Counted from the stretch's first letter, positions 24,221-33,110 are shown. The stretch is DNA of 33,110 nt from Roseospira visakhapatnamensis (GCF_014197915.1 NZ_JACIGK010000033.1:1-33110); one strand, 5' to 3'. The notes: generated from the letters alone by a model not told the origin. Numbers and translations: made by a program.

Positions 24221-25200
24221 GAGACCTGCGGCTCCCGTCTCCCGTGCCGTGGGCTCCGGCCAAAGTGACGCCGAAACGCCGTCGAGAAGTTGGCCGGGTT
24301 GGAATAGCCGGCGAGATAGGCGGCTTCCTTGACCGATAGCCCCTGGTGATCCAAGGCGAAGCGCGCGCGTTCCAGGTTGCGGCGGCGGACGAACTCGAAG
24401 GCCCCCATGCCATGCACACCTTGAAACATTCGCTGCAAAGTACTGATGCTGACGCCGGCCATTCGGGCCATGTCCTCCAGGGTCACGGTATCAGGGTTAC
24501 AAGCGTCAAGGTATTCCTCGACCAGGCGCATGCGCCGAAGGTCCCGCATGCAAAGGGACCGGCCGGGTTGTGGAGCCGGGTCGTATGCCAGCGAGGAAAA
24601 GGCGGTAGCGATGAGATCAAGGACCCGGCTCTCCAGATGGAGTGTGCGAAAAGACCCCGTATAGTGCGCCTCGGACAGAATGCTTTCCGACAGGGCGACG
24701 ATGCGTGAGTTTGGGCGCCAGTAGCGCTGCGCCAGGTGACTCTGGGAAAAACGCCAGATGTCGAAAGCACCGTCTCCCGCGCCAAGATCGGACTCGGCCA
24801 GCCAGTCATGAGACAAGGTCACGCTGACCTTTCGGACACGGGTGCCTTTTTGTCCGCGTCGCTCGAACAATTCGGGACGGGCGCGTGCGATCATCAAGGC
24901 GCGTGGCCCGGTGTCGGCGAGCGCATGTCCGTCTCCCTCGGGAAAAAGCGAACGACCGCCGACGGTGGCGTCAACGGGTCCCTGTAGAAAAACCTGGATG
25001 GTCAAACCTGGGCGCTGTTCCAGGCGGGTGACCATGTCATGAAGATCGACAGAGTCCGAAAAATGCAGATGCATGCCGCTTCGCAAAGAAAGCAAGCCAT
25101 AGTGCCCCCTTAGGGCCGCGCTTGTTGCGTCTCGTGGCGTGACGACATGGAAATTTGATCCGACCTTCTTAAGAGATTCCTCAATGGTACTCGTATCCAC
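24217..25200 (-). CDS. AraC-family regulator, PchR-like
   Basis: This 327-residue regulator (from GTG 25200) has a sensor domain of about 210 residues and a C-terminal pair of helix-turn-helix motifs (VTLEDMARMAGVSISTLQRM, then VKEAAYLAGYSNPANFSTAF and FRRHFGRSP). The layout matches PchR-type activators, which switch on receptor genes when their siderophore is bound. An ATG at 25254 would add 18 residues encoded by codons such as TGT AGA AGA that are atypical here, so I prefer GTG. It is divergent from the TonB-dependent receptor and co-transcribed with the esterase. Confidence 0.85.
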   Translation of the reverse strand: MDTSTIEESLKKVGSNFHVVTPRDATSAALRGHYGLLSLRSGMHLHFSDSVDLHDMVTRLEQRPGLTIQVFLQGPVDATVGGRSLFPEGDGHALADTGPRALMIARARPELFERRGQKGTRVRKVSVTLSHDWLAESDLGAGDGAFDIWRFSQSHLAQRYWRPNSRIVALSESILSEAHYTGSFRTLHLESRVLDLIATAFSSLAYDPAPQPGRSLCMRDLRRMRLVEEYLDACNPDTVTLEDMARMAGVSISTLQRMFQGVHGMGAFEFVRRRNLERARFALDHQGLSVKEAAYLAGYSNPANFSTAFRRHFGRSPRHGRREPQVS

Positions 25201-25605
25201 AATGGATGAGAGAGGGCGTGACTGGGGGCACGCGATACTTCTTCTACACGTCATCGGTTCTTGCGCCAGTGTTGATTCTGGTGATCACAGAGGACGAGTC
25301 GTTCCCTCTCGATCACTTCCCATGCATTCGTATCTTGACTTCGGGCATGGACTTCGTTGGCACGACCCGCCCGATCAACTCCAAAGCCGCGCCCGCCACC
25401 GTGACCATTTGGCAAAGACCTTTGAGCGTCCCACAAACGGACCCGGCATAGCCCCCAAAAGCCTCTTTCCGATAAGACAGTACGCAAATTAAGAGTGAGA
25501 GTCATCCGCGTCGGAGTGCCGTCTCCGGATCCGGAAGACGGAATGGATGGGGCTTGCTCCCTGTCTCATCGCCGCAGAATGACGCCAGCCAGGAGACTTG
25601 AGGGC
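25201..25605. promoter_or_regulatory. Divergent regulator-receptor intergenic region
   Basis: This gap of about 400 bases holds the promoters for the AraC-type regulator and the receptor gene. I see no clear Fur box or -10/-35 pair. A hairpin at 25519-25541 (CCGTCT and AGACGG arms around CCGGATCCGG) falls in the presumed receptor leader. No gene is supported, although several short frames are open. Confidence 0.45.
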
Positions 25606-27789
25606 ATGCTCGTCGGTCACGTTTCGTCGACTCCCCATGTGGGGCTTCCATTCATGGCCGTTTTGGTGGTGGCTGGAAGCCTGGCCTATCCAGCCGATGC
25701 GGCGGACACCGCTGAGTCACCGGAACCGATCGGGGTCGGGACGGCAGCCAGCGAGTCCGATGATCCCGTCGTTCTGCCGGCGCTCGTCGTGTCCGGGTCG
25801 CGATACCGCACCGAGACGACGGCTGGGTACACAAGCGATCTGATCAGCGTGGGTGAGAAAGAAGCCCTGCCGCCCCGGGAAGTGCCCCAGTCCACCACGG
25901 TGTTGACCCGGGACTACTTGGAGGATCGAGGGGCGCGCTCCATGGACACTGCCTTGCGTGAAGCGCCGGGCATCCTCGTTCTCAACAACGAGAACGGCCG
26001 ATCCAGCATCCTGGCCCGCGGGTTCGAGTTCGACTCTCTTTACCTGAACGGGCTGCCCGCGCCGGAGTTGAGCATCTACGGCACCCAGCCGGACATGGCC
26101 ATCGTCGACCACATTGAAATCCTCAAGGGACCTGCCGGCCTGTTCGGTGGAGCCGGAGAGCCGGCCGGCGCCATCAACATGAGCCTCAAGCAGCCGGTCA
26201 GAACCTTTCAAGGCTATGCTGCGCTGACCGGTGACACCTGGGCCGGGTTCCGCGCTGAGGGCGATGTGTCCACCCCCTTCAATGAGTCCGGAACACTCCG
26301 GGGCCGGCTGGTCCTGGCCCAGGATGACCAGGAAAGCTGGATCGAGGACAGCGAGAACACCACGCGCCTCGCCTATGGAACCGTGCAGGCCGATCTGACG
26401 GAGCAGACCACGGCGAGCATCACCGTGAGCCATGCGGAGAGGGACATCTTACCCAACAACGGGCTTCCCACCTTCGCCAACGGCGACCTCGTGGATGTGG
26501 ATCGTTCAACCACCACGGCCGCCGACTGGAACAGATTCGACAACTTCATTACCGACTACATCGGAGAGCTGGAGCACCGCTTCGATGACGGTGGTCACGC
26601 CAAGATATCGGCCCGATACGCCGACCGATGGGTGGACTTCCTGTACGCCTTCGCCGGCGGTCCCGCGGACGAAACCGGCCAGGTGAGTTCGATGCGGTGG
26701 CTCGCGCGCAAGCTGGACCAGACGTCCCTAGCTCTGGACGCACACGTCACCAAGCCCTTTACCCTTCTGGGGCAGGACCACAACGTGCTGGTCGGCGCGG
26801 ACTACCAGCGCATGGTGGACACGTTGTCTTCCGAGGTCGGGCGGATCGCGACCGCCAACAACATTTACAACTGGAACACGGACATCCCGGAGCCGACCGT
26901 CACATACACTTCGCGAACAGAAACAACGGTCAATCAGTATGGCGTGTATGGTCAGGTCCGCATCAGGCCCGTCAGCGCTTTGACCCTGATCGGTGGTGGG
27001 CGGATGACGTGGTATGACTCCGAGGTCATCGATCTGAACACATCCGACACCGTGGCCACCATCGATCTGAACGGGGAGTTCACGCCCTATGCGGGGGTCG
27101 TGCTGGACGTGACGCCGGAGCTGTCCGCCTATGCCAGCTACACGGCGATCTTCCAACCGCAGTCTCAGGTGGATGTCAACGACCAGCCGCTCGATCCACG
27201 GCAGGGCGAACAGTATGAGATCGGCCTGAAGGGCGGATTTTTCGACGAGTCCCTGAATGTCTCCGGCGCGCTGTTCTTGATTCGCGACAAGAACCGCGCC
27301 CTTCAGAACGAAGACGGAAACTACGAAGCGCGCGAGGAAGTGGAGTCCCGGGGCATCGAGCTTGAAGCCAGTGGCGAGGTTTTGCCGGGGTGGGATGTCC
27401 TTGCCGGCTACACTTACACGGAAACGAAGTACACCAACGGGATGAACGAGGGCAGTACCTTCAGCGCCGTGACACCCAAGCACATGGCCCATGTCTGGAC
27501 GACGTACCGGTTCTCCGGCAATAGCATGCTGGATGGCCTGACGGTTGGCGGAGGCGTAAAGGCGTTCAGCGACTTTTCTTCCGTCAACCGTGGCGTGGAG
27601 ATCAACGCGGATGGCTACACCGTTGTTGACCTGATGGCACGCTACGATCTCACGGAGAATCTTTCGACAACGTTGTCCGTCAACAACGTGTTCGATACAA
27701 AATACTACGAACGCGTCGGCGGCACGTCGGTCTTTAACTTCTACGGACAACCTCTCTCTGCGATGCTGAGCGTGAAAGCGAGCTTCTGA
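25606..27789 (+). CDS. TonB-dependent siderophore receptor
   Basis: This 727-residue outer-membrane receptor resembles the FhuE/FpvA group. The signal peptide runs through MAVLVVAGSLAYPADA. A TonB-box-like LPALVVSGSRY follows. The plug domain has PREVPQSTTVLTRDYLEDRG, SILARGFEFDSLYLNGLP and VDHIEILKGPAGLFGGAGEP, which are typical of ferric-hydroxamate/pyoverdine-type receptors. The barrel ends with the usual aromatic residue (SVKASF). There is no N-terminal STN signalling domain, so control is through the AraC-type regulator and not through a sigma/anti-sigma pair. ATG 25606 has AGGAGA upstream. Starts at 25495, 25543 or 25579 are possible. Confidence 0.92.
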   Translation: MLVGHVSSTPHVGLPFMAVLVVAGSLAYPADAADTAESPEPIGVGTAASESDDPVVLPALVVSGSRYRTETTAGYTSDLISVGEKEALPPREVPQSTTVLTRDYLEDRGARSMDTALREAPGILVLNNENGRSSILARGFEFDSLYLNGLPAPELSIYGTQPDMAIVDHIEILKGPAGLFGGAGEPAGAINMSLKQPVRTFQGYAALTGDTWAGFRAEGDVSTPFNESGTLRGRLVLAQDDQESWIEDSENTTRLAYGTVQADLTEQTTASITVSHAERDILPNNGLPTFANGDLVDVDRSTTTAADWNRFDNFITDYIGELEHRFDDGGHAKISARYADRWVDFLYAFAGGPADETGQVSSMRWLARKLDQTSLALDAHVTKPFTLLGQDHNVLVGADYQRMVDTLSSEVGRIATANNIYNWNTDIPEPTVTYTSRTETTVNQYGVYGQVRIRPVSALTLIGGGRMTWYDSEVIDLNTSDTVATIDLNGEFTPYAGVVLDVTPELSAYASYTAIFQPQSQVDVNDQPLDPRQGEQYEIGLKGGFFDESLNVSGALFLIRDKNRALQNEDGNYEAREEVESRGIELEASGEVLPGWDVLAGYTYTETKYTNGMNEGSTFSAVTPKHMAHVWTTYRFSGNSMLDGLTVGGGVKAFSDFSSVNRGVEINADGYTVVDLMARYDLTENLSTTLSVNNVFDTKYYERVGGTSVFNFYGQPLSAMLSVKASF

Positions 27790-27835
27790 TCGCTGTTCGG
27801 CGGCGGCGTGGAACCGGGGAGGAAGGGGTTTGTTG

Positions 27836-29008
27836 ATGCGGCTGCGGGTCAGGTGGGCGCAATGCCCTGATGTCTTTCGGCGACGGGTTGCCACCGTGAT
27901 GATGGGCATCCTGATGGCGGCCATCCTGATAAGCGGCGTCGGTGCGTCCACCGGCGCTCGGGCGGAGGTAACCCTCACCGACGTGACCGGGCGCCAGATC
28001 ACCCTGGACCAGCCGGCGCGCCGGCTTCTGATCACCGATGGCCGTTTTCTCGTGGCCCTGTCGCTGATCCACCCCGATCCGGTCAGCCTGCTCGCCGCCT
28101 GGCCCCACGACATCGACCACATTGGCCCGGATACGTACACCCAACTTCGCGCGACTTCGCCGGCCATCGCCTCGCTCCCAAAAGTCGCCGGCAGCGCACG
28201 GGTTCAATCGGTGGAACAGATCCTGGCCGTGCGGCCTGACCTCGCGGTTTTCCCCCTGGGCAGCAGCCTATCCGATGAGCAACGCGCCAGCATCGAGGCC
28301 GCTGGCATCCCGGTGCTTGTGCTCGATTTCTTCACGTATCCCCTGAAGAACGTCGATCGAAGCCTGCGTCTGCTGGGCCATGCCACGGGCAGTACGGCGC
28401 GCGCGGAGCGTTTTATCGCCTTCCGGCGAGAAAGGATGCGGGTCATTGCCGAGAGGGTCGCGCATCTGCCCGAGGAGGCGCGTCCAGCGGTGTTTCTGGA
28501 GCCGCACGCCGGACTGTCAGAGGACTGCTGCGCGTCACCCGGCAACGGCCGCATCGGCGAGTACATCGACTTCGTCGGCGGGGACAACATTGGTCGTGAC
28601 GCGATCCCTTCCCCGGCCGGCTGGCTTAGCCTGGAGTATGTGATCACGCGCGCGCCCGAGGTCTATATCGCCACCGGCGGCCCGCACATGGAACGGCGCG
28701 GAGGGCTGGTCCTCGGGTCCGGATTCAGCGACAGCCAAGCCCGCGCGTCTCTGGCCCATCTGGTGTCGCGGCCGGGGTTCGCGGACCTGCCCGCCGTTCT
28801 GAATGGCCGCGCGCATGGCCTGTCGCATCAGTTGCTGAACTCGCCCTTGGACATCATGGCCCTGGAATACCTGGCGAAGTCCATCCACCCCACAGTGTTT
28901 CGCGATATCAACCCAGACGAGACCAGGGCGTTCATATCCGAACTCTCCGCCGTCACGTCGATGGATGGCGTCTTCTGGACACGGCTTGTCGAGCCGGGAT
29001 CACGATGA
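27836..29008 (+). CDS. Periplasmic iron-siderophore binding protein
   Basis: This 390-residue class-III binding protein (FecB/FepB type) follows the receptor by 46 bases. A long Arg-rich leader precedes a signal sequence (VMMGILMAAILISGVGAS, cleavage near GARA). The mature part starts EVTLTDVTGRQITLDQPARR, as in iron-complex binding proteins, and includes SVEQILAVRPDLAVFP and a C-terminal lobe with GDNIGRDAIPSPAGWLSLEY. TTG codons at 27830 and 27833 are alternative starts close to GGGGAGGAAGGGG. Its 3' end overlaps the convergent ATPase gene by nine bases. Confidence 0.85.
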   Translation: MRLRVRWAQCPDVFRRRVATVMMGILMAAILISGVGASTGARAEVTLTDVTGRQITLDQPARRLLITDGRFLVALSLIHPDPVSLLAAWPHDIDHIGPDTYTQLRATSPAIASLPKVAGSARVQSVEQILAVRPDLAVFPLGSSLSDEQRASIEAAGIPVLVLDFFTYPLKNVDRSLRLLGHATGSTARAERFIAFRRERMRVIAERVAHLPEEARPAVFLEPHAGLSEDCCASPGNGRIGEYIDFVGGDNIGRDAIPSPAGWLSLEYVITRAPEVYIATGGPHMERRGGLVLGSGFSDSQARASLAHLVSRPGFADLPAVLNGRAHGLSHQLLNSPLDIMALEYLAKSIHPTVFRDINPDETRAFISELSAVTSMDGVFWTRLVEPGSR

Positions 29009-29842
29009 GCGCGGTGGCATGACGTCGCCGGAACATGACGGTGGCCCATCGGCGAGAATGCCGTCCACCATCACCTGAACCGCACCCCGCGAACAGGCCT
29101 CGACCCTGGCATGCACGCTGTAAACCCGCGCGAGGGTATCGGGGGTGATGGCCTCGGCCGGGGGGCCGTCCGCCACCACTTGGCCATCGGATAGGATCAC
29201 GATGCGTTGGCACCAGCGGCAGGCCAGGGCGACGTCGTGCAGCACCACCACGGCAATGATCCCGCGCGCGCGGACGATCGACTGGACGAGGTGCATGACC
29301 CGAAACTGATAGTTCAGATCCAGCGCGCTGGTGGGTTCGTCTAGCAGCAACACCGACGGCCGGCGCACCACCGACTGGGCCAGGCTGGCGAGTTGCCGCT
29401 GGCCGCCGGACAACTGGTCGAGGGATCGAAACGCCAGGGCGCCGATTCCCAGGGCGTCGAGGGTCTCGCCGACCAGGGCTTGCGCGGCCCGGGCATCGGG
29501 ACGGGCCGAGGGCGAGGCCCGGAGCGCGCTGAGCGTGGCCTCGAAGACGGTCAGGGCCACCCGTTGCGGCAGGGCCTGCGGCATGTAACTGACGCGCGCG
29601 GCGTGGGCGGCGCCGTCCAGGCGCAACAGGTCCGCGTCCCCCAGGCGGAGGGCGCCTCGGGCGGGATGTAACCCGGCGAGGGCGCGCAACAAGGTGGTCT
29701 TGCCGGCCGCGTTCGGCCCGATCAGGGCGGTGATCTCGCCCCCCCGGAAGGGCGGCAGCGACAGGCTGTCGATGACCGTGCGCGCCCCATATCCAACTGA
29801 CAGAGCATCCAGATGAAGCGTGGTTTCCGGGGGGATCGTCAT
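29000..29842 (-). CDS. Iron-siderophore ABC transporter ATP-binding protein
   Basis: This 280-residue FecE/FepC-type ATPase has Walker A GPNAAGKTT (Ala where Gly is usual), signature LDQLSGGQRQLASLAQSVVR, Walker B VLLLDEPTSALDL and H-loop VVVLHDVALACRWC. It is encoded opposite the binding protein, with stop codons overlapping by nine bases. Its ATG 29842 overlaps the permease stop (ATGA). A tail of about 30 residues after the core carries CSRGAVQVMVDGILADG. Confidence 0.92.
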   Translation of the reverse strand: MTIPPETTLHLDALSVGYGARTVIDSLSLPPFRGGEITALIGPNAAGKTTLLRALAGLHPARGALRLGDADLLRLDGAAHAARVSYMPQALPQRVALTVFEATLSALRASPSARPDARAAQALVGETLDALGIGALAFRSLDQLSGGQRQLASLAQSVVRRPSVLLLDEPTSALDLNYQFRVMHLVQSIVRARGIIAVVVLHDVALACRWCQRIVILSDGQVVADGPPAEAITPDTLARVYSVHARVEACSRGAVQVMVDGILADGPPSCSGDVMPPRSS

Positions 29843-30891
29843 GCGCGCGGCCGCTTCAGGAAGATCAGGGTCATGAAGAACGGAATGCCCACCAGGGCGG
29901 TGACCACCCCCACCGGCAGCAGCACGTCGGGGACCAGGGTCTTGCTGGCCACCGAGGCGAGCGACAGGATCAGGGCGCCGCAGACCATGCTGGCCGGCAG
30001 CAGGAAGCGATGATCCTCACCCACCAGCAGGCGGGCGATATGCGGGCCGACCAGGCCGATGAAACTGATGGTGCCGACGAAGGCCACGGCCGTCGCCGCC
30101 AGCAGGCTCGCCCGCAGCAGCGACAGGAACCGCAGGCGCTGGAGCCTTACGCCGAAACTGCGGGCCCGGTCCTCGCCCAGCCGCAAGGCCGTCATCTGCC
30201 ACGCGCTGGCCAGCGAGAACGGGACCGTCACGGCCAGGATCAGGGCGAGGACCTGCACCTTGCTCCAGTTGGTGCGCGCCAGGCTGCCCATGCTCCAGAA
30301 CACAAGCTGCTGCAACGCCTCTTGGCTGGCGACGAACTGCAGCAAGGCGACCAGGGCATTGAAGGTGAACACCAGGGCAATGCCGAACAGGGTCAGCGTT
30401 TCCACCCCCGCACCGCGCGATCGGGCCAGGACCTGCAACAGCAGCACGGATCCAAAGGCGAACACGAAGGCGTTTGCGGACACCGCCCAGGGGCCGGTCA
30501 CGCCCGGCACCGCCAACCCAAGCACGATGGCCAGGGCGGCGCCGAACGCGGCGGCGGAGGACACCCCGAGCGTGAATGGGCTGGCCAGCGCATTGTTCAG
30601 GATGGTCTGCATCTCGGTGCCGGCGAGCGCCAGGGCCGCGCCGACCAGCACGGCCATGACGGCATAGGGCAGCCGCACGTCCCAGAGGATGACCCGCACG
30701 GCCGGGGAGACACTGTCGGGCGTGAACAGTCCCCGCATCATCTCGTCAAGACCCAGGCGGGATGGCCCGGTGGCGAGATCCAGGAGGAACGCCGCCCCGG
30801 CCGCCACCGCCAGCGCCAGCACGATCAGGATCCGGCGTCGGAACAGGGCTTGGTATCGTGACACATCGACCGTGTCGGTGGACTTGGACAC
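29839..30891 (-). CDS. Iron-siderophore ABC transporter permease, FecCD family
   Basis: This 350-residue membrane protein of the BtuC/FecCD family has about ten hydrophobic segments. Landmarks are RLPYAVMAVLVGAALALAGT, MQTILNNALASPFTLGVSSA, ARSFGVRLQRLRFL and FVGTISFIGLVGPHIARLLV with the coupling-helix GPHIAR, then KTLVPDVLLPVGVVTALVG. Only one permease gene is present, so the channel is probably a homodimer. It lies upstream of the ATPase in the minus-strand operon. Confidence 0.93.
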   Translation of the reverse strand: MSKSTDTVDVSRYQALFRRRILIVLALAVAAGAAFLLDLATGPSRLGLDEMMRGLFTPDSVSPAVRVILWDVRLPYAVMAVLVGAALALAGTEMQTILNNALASPFTLGVSSAAAFGAALAIVLGLAVPGVTGPWAVSANAFVFAFGSVLLLQVLARSRGAGVETLTLFGIALVFTFNALVALLQFVASQEALQQLVFWSMGSLARTNWSKVQVLALILAVTVPFSLASAWQMTALRLGEDRARSFGVRLQRLRFLSLLRASLLAATAVAFVGTISFIGLVGPHIARLLVGEDHRFLLPASMVCGALILSLASVASKTLVPDVLLPVGVVTALVGIPFFMTLIFLKRPRA

Positions 30892-30926
30892 CCTCTCTGG
30901 TCTCCCGTATGCCTGTGGTGAGCGGG

Positions 30927-32201
30927 TCAGGGTGTTTCATGCCCGATGAGCCGTCGTCGCAGGGGGAGCAGCCCTAGCAGGCTCAAGGCCGCGAAGGCGG
31001 CACCGGCCAGGAAGGTCCCATGCGGTCCGACGCCGTCCCACAGCGCGCCGGCGATCACGCTGGCCGCCAGCAGGGCGACCCCGGTCACCAGGTTGAACAT
31101 CCCGTAGGCCGTACCCCGGAGTTCGGGGGGCGCGACGTCGGCCACCAGGCGCGCCAGCACGCCCTGGGTGAAGCCCATGTGCAGGCCCCAGAACACCACC
31201 CCGACGCCGATGCCCACAAGTCCCGGCGCCAACGCCAAGGTCAGGTCGGCGGCGATCAGCAGCAACAGGCCAACGACCAGAACCGAGACCCGGTCCATGC
31301 GGTCCGACAGCGCGCCGGCCGGGTAGGCCGACAGCGAATAGGCGATGTTCATGACCACCAGAACGGCGGGCACCAGCATCAGCGGCAGACCCTCCGACTG
31401 GCTGCGCAGGACCAGGAACGCCTCGCTGAAGCGCGCCAGGGTGAACAGCGCGGCGACGGCCACCACCCACCAGTATGTACCCTCAAGACGGGCCAGTTCC
31501 GCGCGGCTCAGCGGCCGGCGGACGGGGCGTTGGCCCTCCGGGCGTTTGGGCTCCTGGACGGCGACCACGAGCACCCCAACGGCCAGGACGGCGGGAATCA
31601 CGGCGACCCAGAACACCGACACGAAGTCGTCGGCGAACACCCCCATGAGCCCGATGGCCAGGAGCGGGCCGGTAAACGCGCCGATGGTGTCGAGCGACTG
31701 GCGCAGCCCGAAGCTGGCACCCCGCAGGTGGGGCGGGCTGAGGTCGGCCACCAGCGAGTCCCGGGGCGCGCCGCGAATCCCCTTGCCGACACGGTCGATG
31801 AAGCGCGCGCCGACCACCCAGCCGACGGATGTGGCCAGCGGAAACACGGGCTTGGTGAGGGCCGCGAGGCCGTAGCCGACCACGGCCAGCACCTTGCGCC
31901 TGCCCAACCTGTCGCTCAAAGCACCGGAGAACACCTTGACGATGGACGCCGTGGCTTCGGCCACGCCCTCGATGATCCCGACCGTCAGCGCCGACGCGCC
32001 CAGGCCGACGACCAGATAGACCGGCAGCAAGGCGTGGATCATCTCCGACGAGATGTCCATCAGCAGCGAGATCATCCCCAGGGCCCAGATGCCGCCGGGG
32101 ATGTGTCGCCACGTCGCGGCCCGCGCGGATGGTCCGCCAGGGCGCGCCTCTCCCGAATGGGGGCCGTGCGTCGGAGGGTCGCGGTGAGGGCGGTCACTCA
32201 T
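30927..32201 (-). CDS. Major facilitator superfamily transporter
   Basis: This 424-residue transporter has about 12 membrane segments. The N-half has GIWALGMISLLMDISSEMIH and the MFS loop signature GALSDRLGRRK. DRVGKGIRGAPRDSLVAD is a second conserved loop, and the C-half repeats the pattern (PAGALSDRMDRVS). A Pro/His-rich cytoplasmic leader of about 35 residues precedes the first helix. It lies 35 bases upstream of the siderophore permease, so co-transcription is likely. It might move a siderophore, its breakdown product or an unrelated substrate. The sequence does not settle this. The start ATG 32201 has a weak ribosome binding site. Confidence 0.85.
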   Translation of the reverse strand: MSDRPHRDPPTHGPHSGEARPGGPSARAATWRHIPGGIWALGMISLLMDISSEMIHALLPVYLVVGLGASALTVGIIEGVAEATASIVKVFSGALSDRLGRRKVLAVVGYGLAALTKPVFPLATSVGWVVGARFIDRVGKGIRGAPRDSLVADLSPPHLRGASFGLRQSLDTIGAFTGPLLAIGLMGVFADDFVSVFWVAVIPAVLAVGVLVVAVQEPKRPEGQRPVRRPLSRAELARLEGTYWWVVAVAALFTLARFSEAFLVLRSQSEGLPLMLVPAVLVVMNIAYSLSAYPAGALSDRMDRVSVLVVGLLLLIAADLTLALAPGLVGIGVGVVFWGLHMGFTQGVLARLVADVAPPELRGTAYGMFNLVTGVALLAASVIAGALWDGVGPHGTFLAGAAFAALSLLGLLPLRRRLIGHETP

Positions 32202-32809
32202 CCTGAGGCTCTGGTACTGTCCTGGTGGGTCGGAAAGGCCGGCACCATGCCTTGGAGACGGGTCCCCGCCGTGCATCAGGACGGGACCGCAGGCCGGGTG
32301 GTGTGTCCGAGAACCGAGAACGATCAAGGTCGCATGACCGGCCATGCGTTGCGATTACGAGGCAGTTTCAGGTCGGCCCAACCATACGCCCGACTGCTGA
32401 TGGGGTAAACCCGCATTTCTCTTGGGGAGCCCAGGAAGCGGGACTCCATCCGCGTGTCATACCCCCCGACACAAGCAGTGAGTTCTTATGTCGGGTGCCC
32501 GGTTCAGTTCCAAGCGGCAATCGATCGCGGGCGCACCCGCCCAAATTCCACCCCTCGTGTTCGCTGATTGAACTGTCGTTGAAAGCCTCGGAGAATGTGG
32601 ATGCTGCGATCGCCCGCCTGACGGTCAAGGATCATTCGTTTCGCGTCCGCTTCGGTCCGCGCCGGTGCCTCGTACGGGAAGCGGTTGATCGTCGAGAGCC
32701 GGCGCCAAGGCGCGGCCGACCGTGCGAAAGGCTTTTCACATCTCGCCCATGCCGGTGCCCTGCCGGGGCATAACGACATCTGCTCCAAGGGATCAACCGA
32801 GCAATGGTG
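32202..32809. other. Gene-poor region upstream of the MFS gene
   Basis: No gene is supported here. The open frames are GC-rich chance frames with no recognisable domain. The start holds the presumed promoter of the MFS-permease-ATPase operon. An 11-bp inverted repeat with one mismatch (32465-32475 with 32485-32495, loop CAGTGAGTT) is present, possibly a terminator or an IS end. Confidence 0.45.
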
Positions 32810-32914
32810 TGACCTTGCCCCGAAAAAGTGGACACGGGGTTACGCGGCGCGAAGCTCGGCCTGCTCTGGGGTGATGTAGCCGAGCGCCGAGTGCAGGCGC
32901 TGGCGATTGTACAA
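32810..32914 (-). pseudogene. IS3-family transposase C-terminus with terminal repeat
   Basis: Minus-strand codons 32914-32840 read LYNRQRLHSALGYITPEQAE and end LRAA-stop, the characteristic tail of IS3-family OrfB integrase-type transposases. Just beyond the stop lies TGACCTTGCCCCGAAAAAGT (from 32810), which resembles an IS3-type terminal inverted repeat beginning with TG. Upstream of 32915 the similarity breaks off at a Gly run (GGTGGTGGG), so only the distal ~105 bases survive. Confidence 0.72.
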
Positions 32915-33005
32915 CCCACCACCACAAGACCCATGTGACCCAGGATATCGGCCGTGCCCCGGGAGACAAGGCCGTGGTTGCGTACCGCAGGGCTCCGAAT
33001 CCAGA

Positions 33006-33110
33006 TTACGGGATATTCATGTTGAGGATTGAGGCGAGGTAGCTGGGATCCCAGGCGGCCCGTTTGCGTCGGGTCTTGAGGGTTCGCTTGTCGGAGATGG
33101 CGCGCACGAG
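33006..33110 (-). CDS. Partial protein C-terminus, possibly a transposase
   Basis: The minus strand is open from the right window edge to TAA 33006-33008. It encodes 34 residues including KTRRKRAAWDPSYL and ending ILNMNIP. Third positions are mostly G or C, so it looks coding. The basic Arg/Lys-rich end and the neighbouring IS debris suggest a transposase, but I cannot name the family. The rest of the gene lies beyond the window. Confidence 0.4.
   Translation of the reverse strand, partial: LVRAISDKRTLKTRRKRAAWDPSYLASILNMNIP

Noticed and set aside
32225-32773. 182-codon plus-strand frame near the right end
   Set aside because: It is Arg/Pro-rich without a domain, crosses an inverted repeat and has no ribosome binding site. 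Probably chance.

Overview
The window is high-GC DNA (roughly two thirds G+C, strong GC bias at third codon positions) from an alphaproteobacterium. The gene content and the ureDABCEFG order would fit a Rhodospirillales-like organism, but that placement is inference and no rRNA or other taxonomic marker is present. The main theme is scavenging nitrogen from urea and ureides. A second theme, on the right, is uptake of iron-siderophores. Mobile-DNA debris lies at both ends and in the middle.

Left edge (1-1204): a partial minus-strand gene, an intrinsic-type hairpin, a 3' half of an initiator-like tRNA-Met lacking its 5' half, and a frameshifted N-terminal scrap of a tyrosine integrase. Together these look like one end of an old tRNA-integrated island. 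A sigma-54-like promoter lies just before urtA.

1205-6892 (+): urtABCDE, a complete high-affinity urea ABC importer, with a 28-bp perfect palindrome between urtA and urtB. 6949-13529 (-): a six-gene operon read as dctQ, dctM, dctP (TRAP transporter), a diaminopropionate ammonia-lyase, an M20 N-carbamoyl-L-amino-acid hydrolase type amidase, and an N-carbamoyl-D-amino-acid hydrolase. A divergent RpiR-family regulator (13720-14610) shares its promoter region, which carries repeated TTGAAACT half-sites. I propose that this operon imports and dismantles carbamoylated amino acids, possibly ureido derivatives of 2,3-diaminopropionate.

14748-21396 (+): ureD, ureA, ureB, ureC, ureE, ureF, ureG, then a bicupin (S)-ureidoglycine aminohydrolase and a ureidoglycolate lyase joined to ureG by 4-base stop/start overlaps. 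The lyase releases urea from ureidoglycolate and the urease in the same operon hydrolyses it. A compound palindromic element of about 135 bp separates ureA from ureB.

21405-23370: an intact IS5-family element directly after the lyase gene, then an AT-rich mosaic with a truncated tyrosine recombinase fused to an ISL3-like transposase tail. 23375-32201: a siderophore-esterase-like hydrolase, an AraC/PchR-like regulator, a TonB-dependent receptor, a periplasmic binding protein, an ATPase, a FecCD permease and an MFS transporter. No siderophore synthesis genes are seen, so this looks like xenosiderophore uptake. 32202-33110: gene-poor sequence with an IS3-family transposase tail and another C-terminal fragment running off the window.
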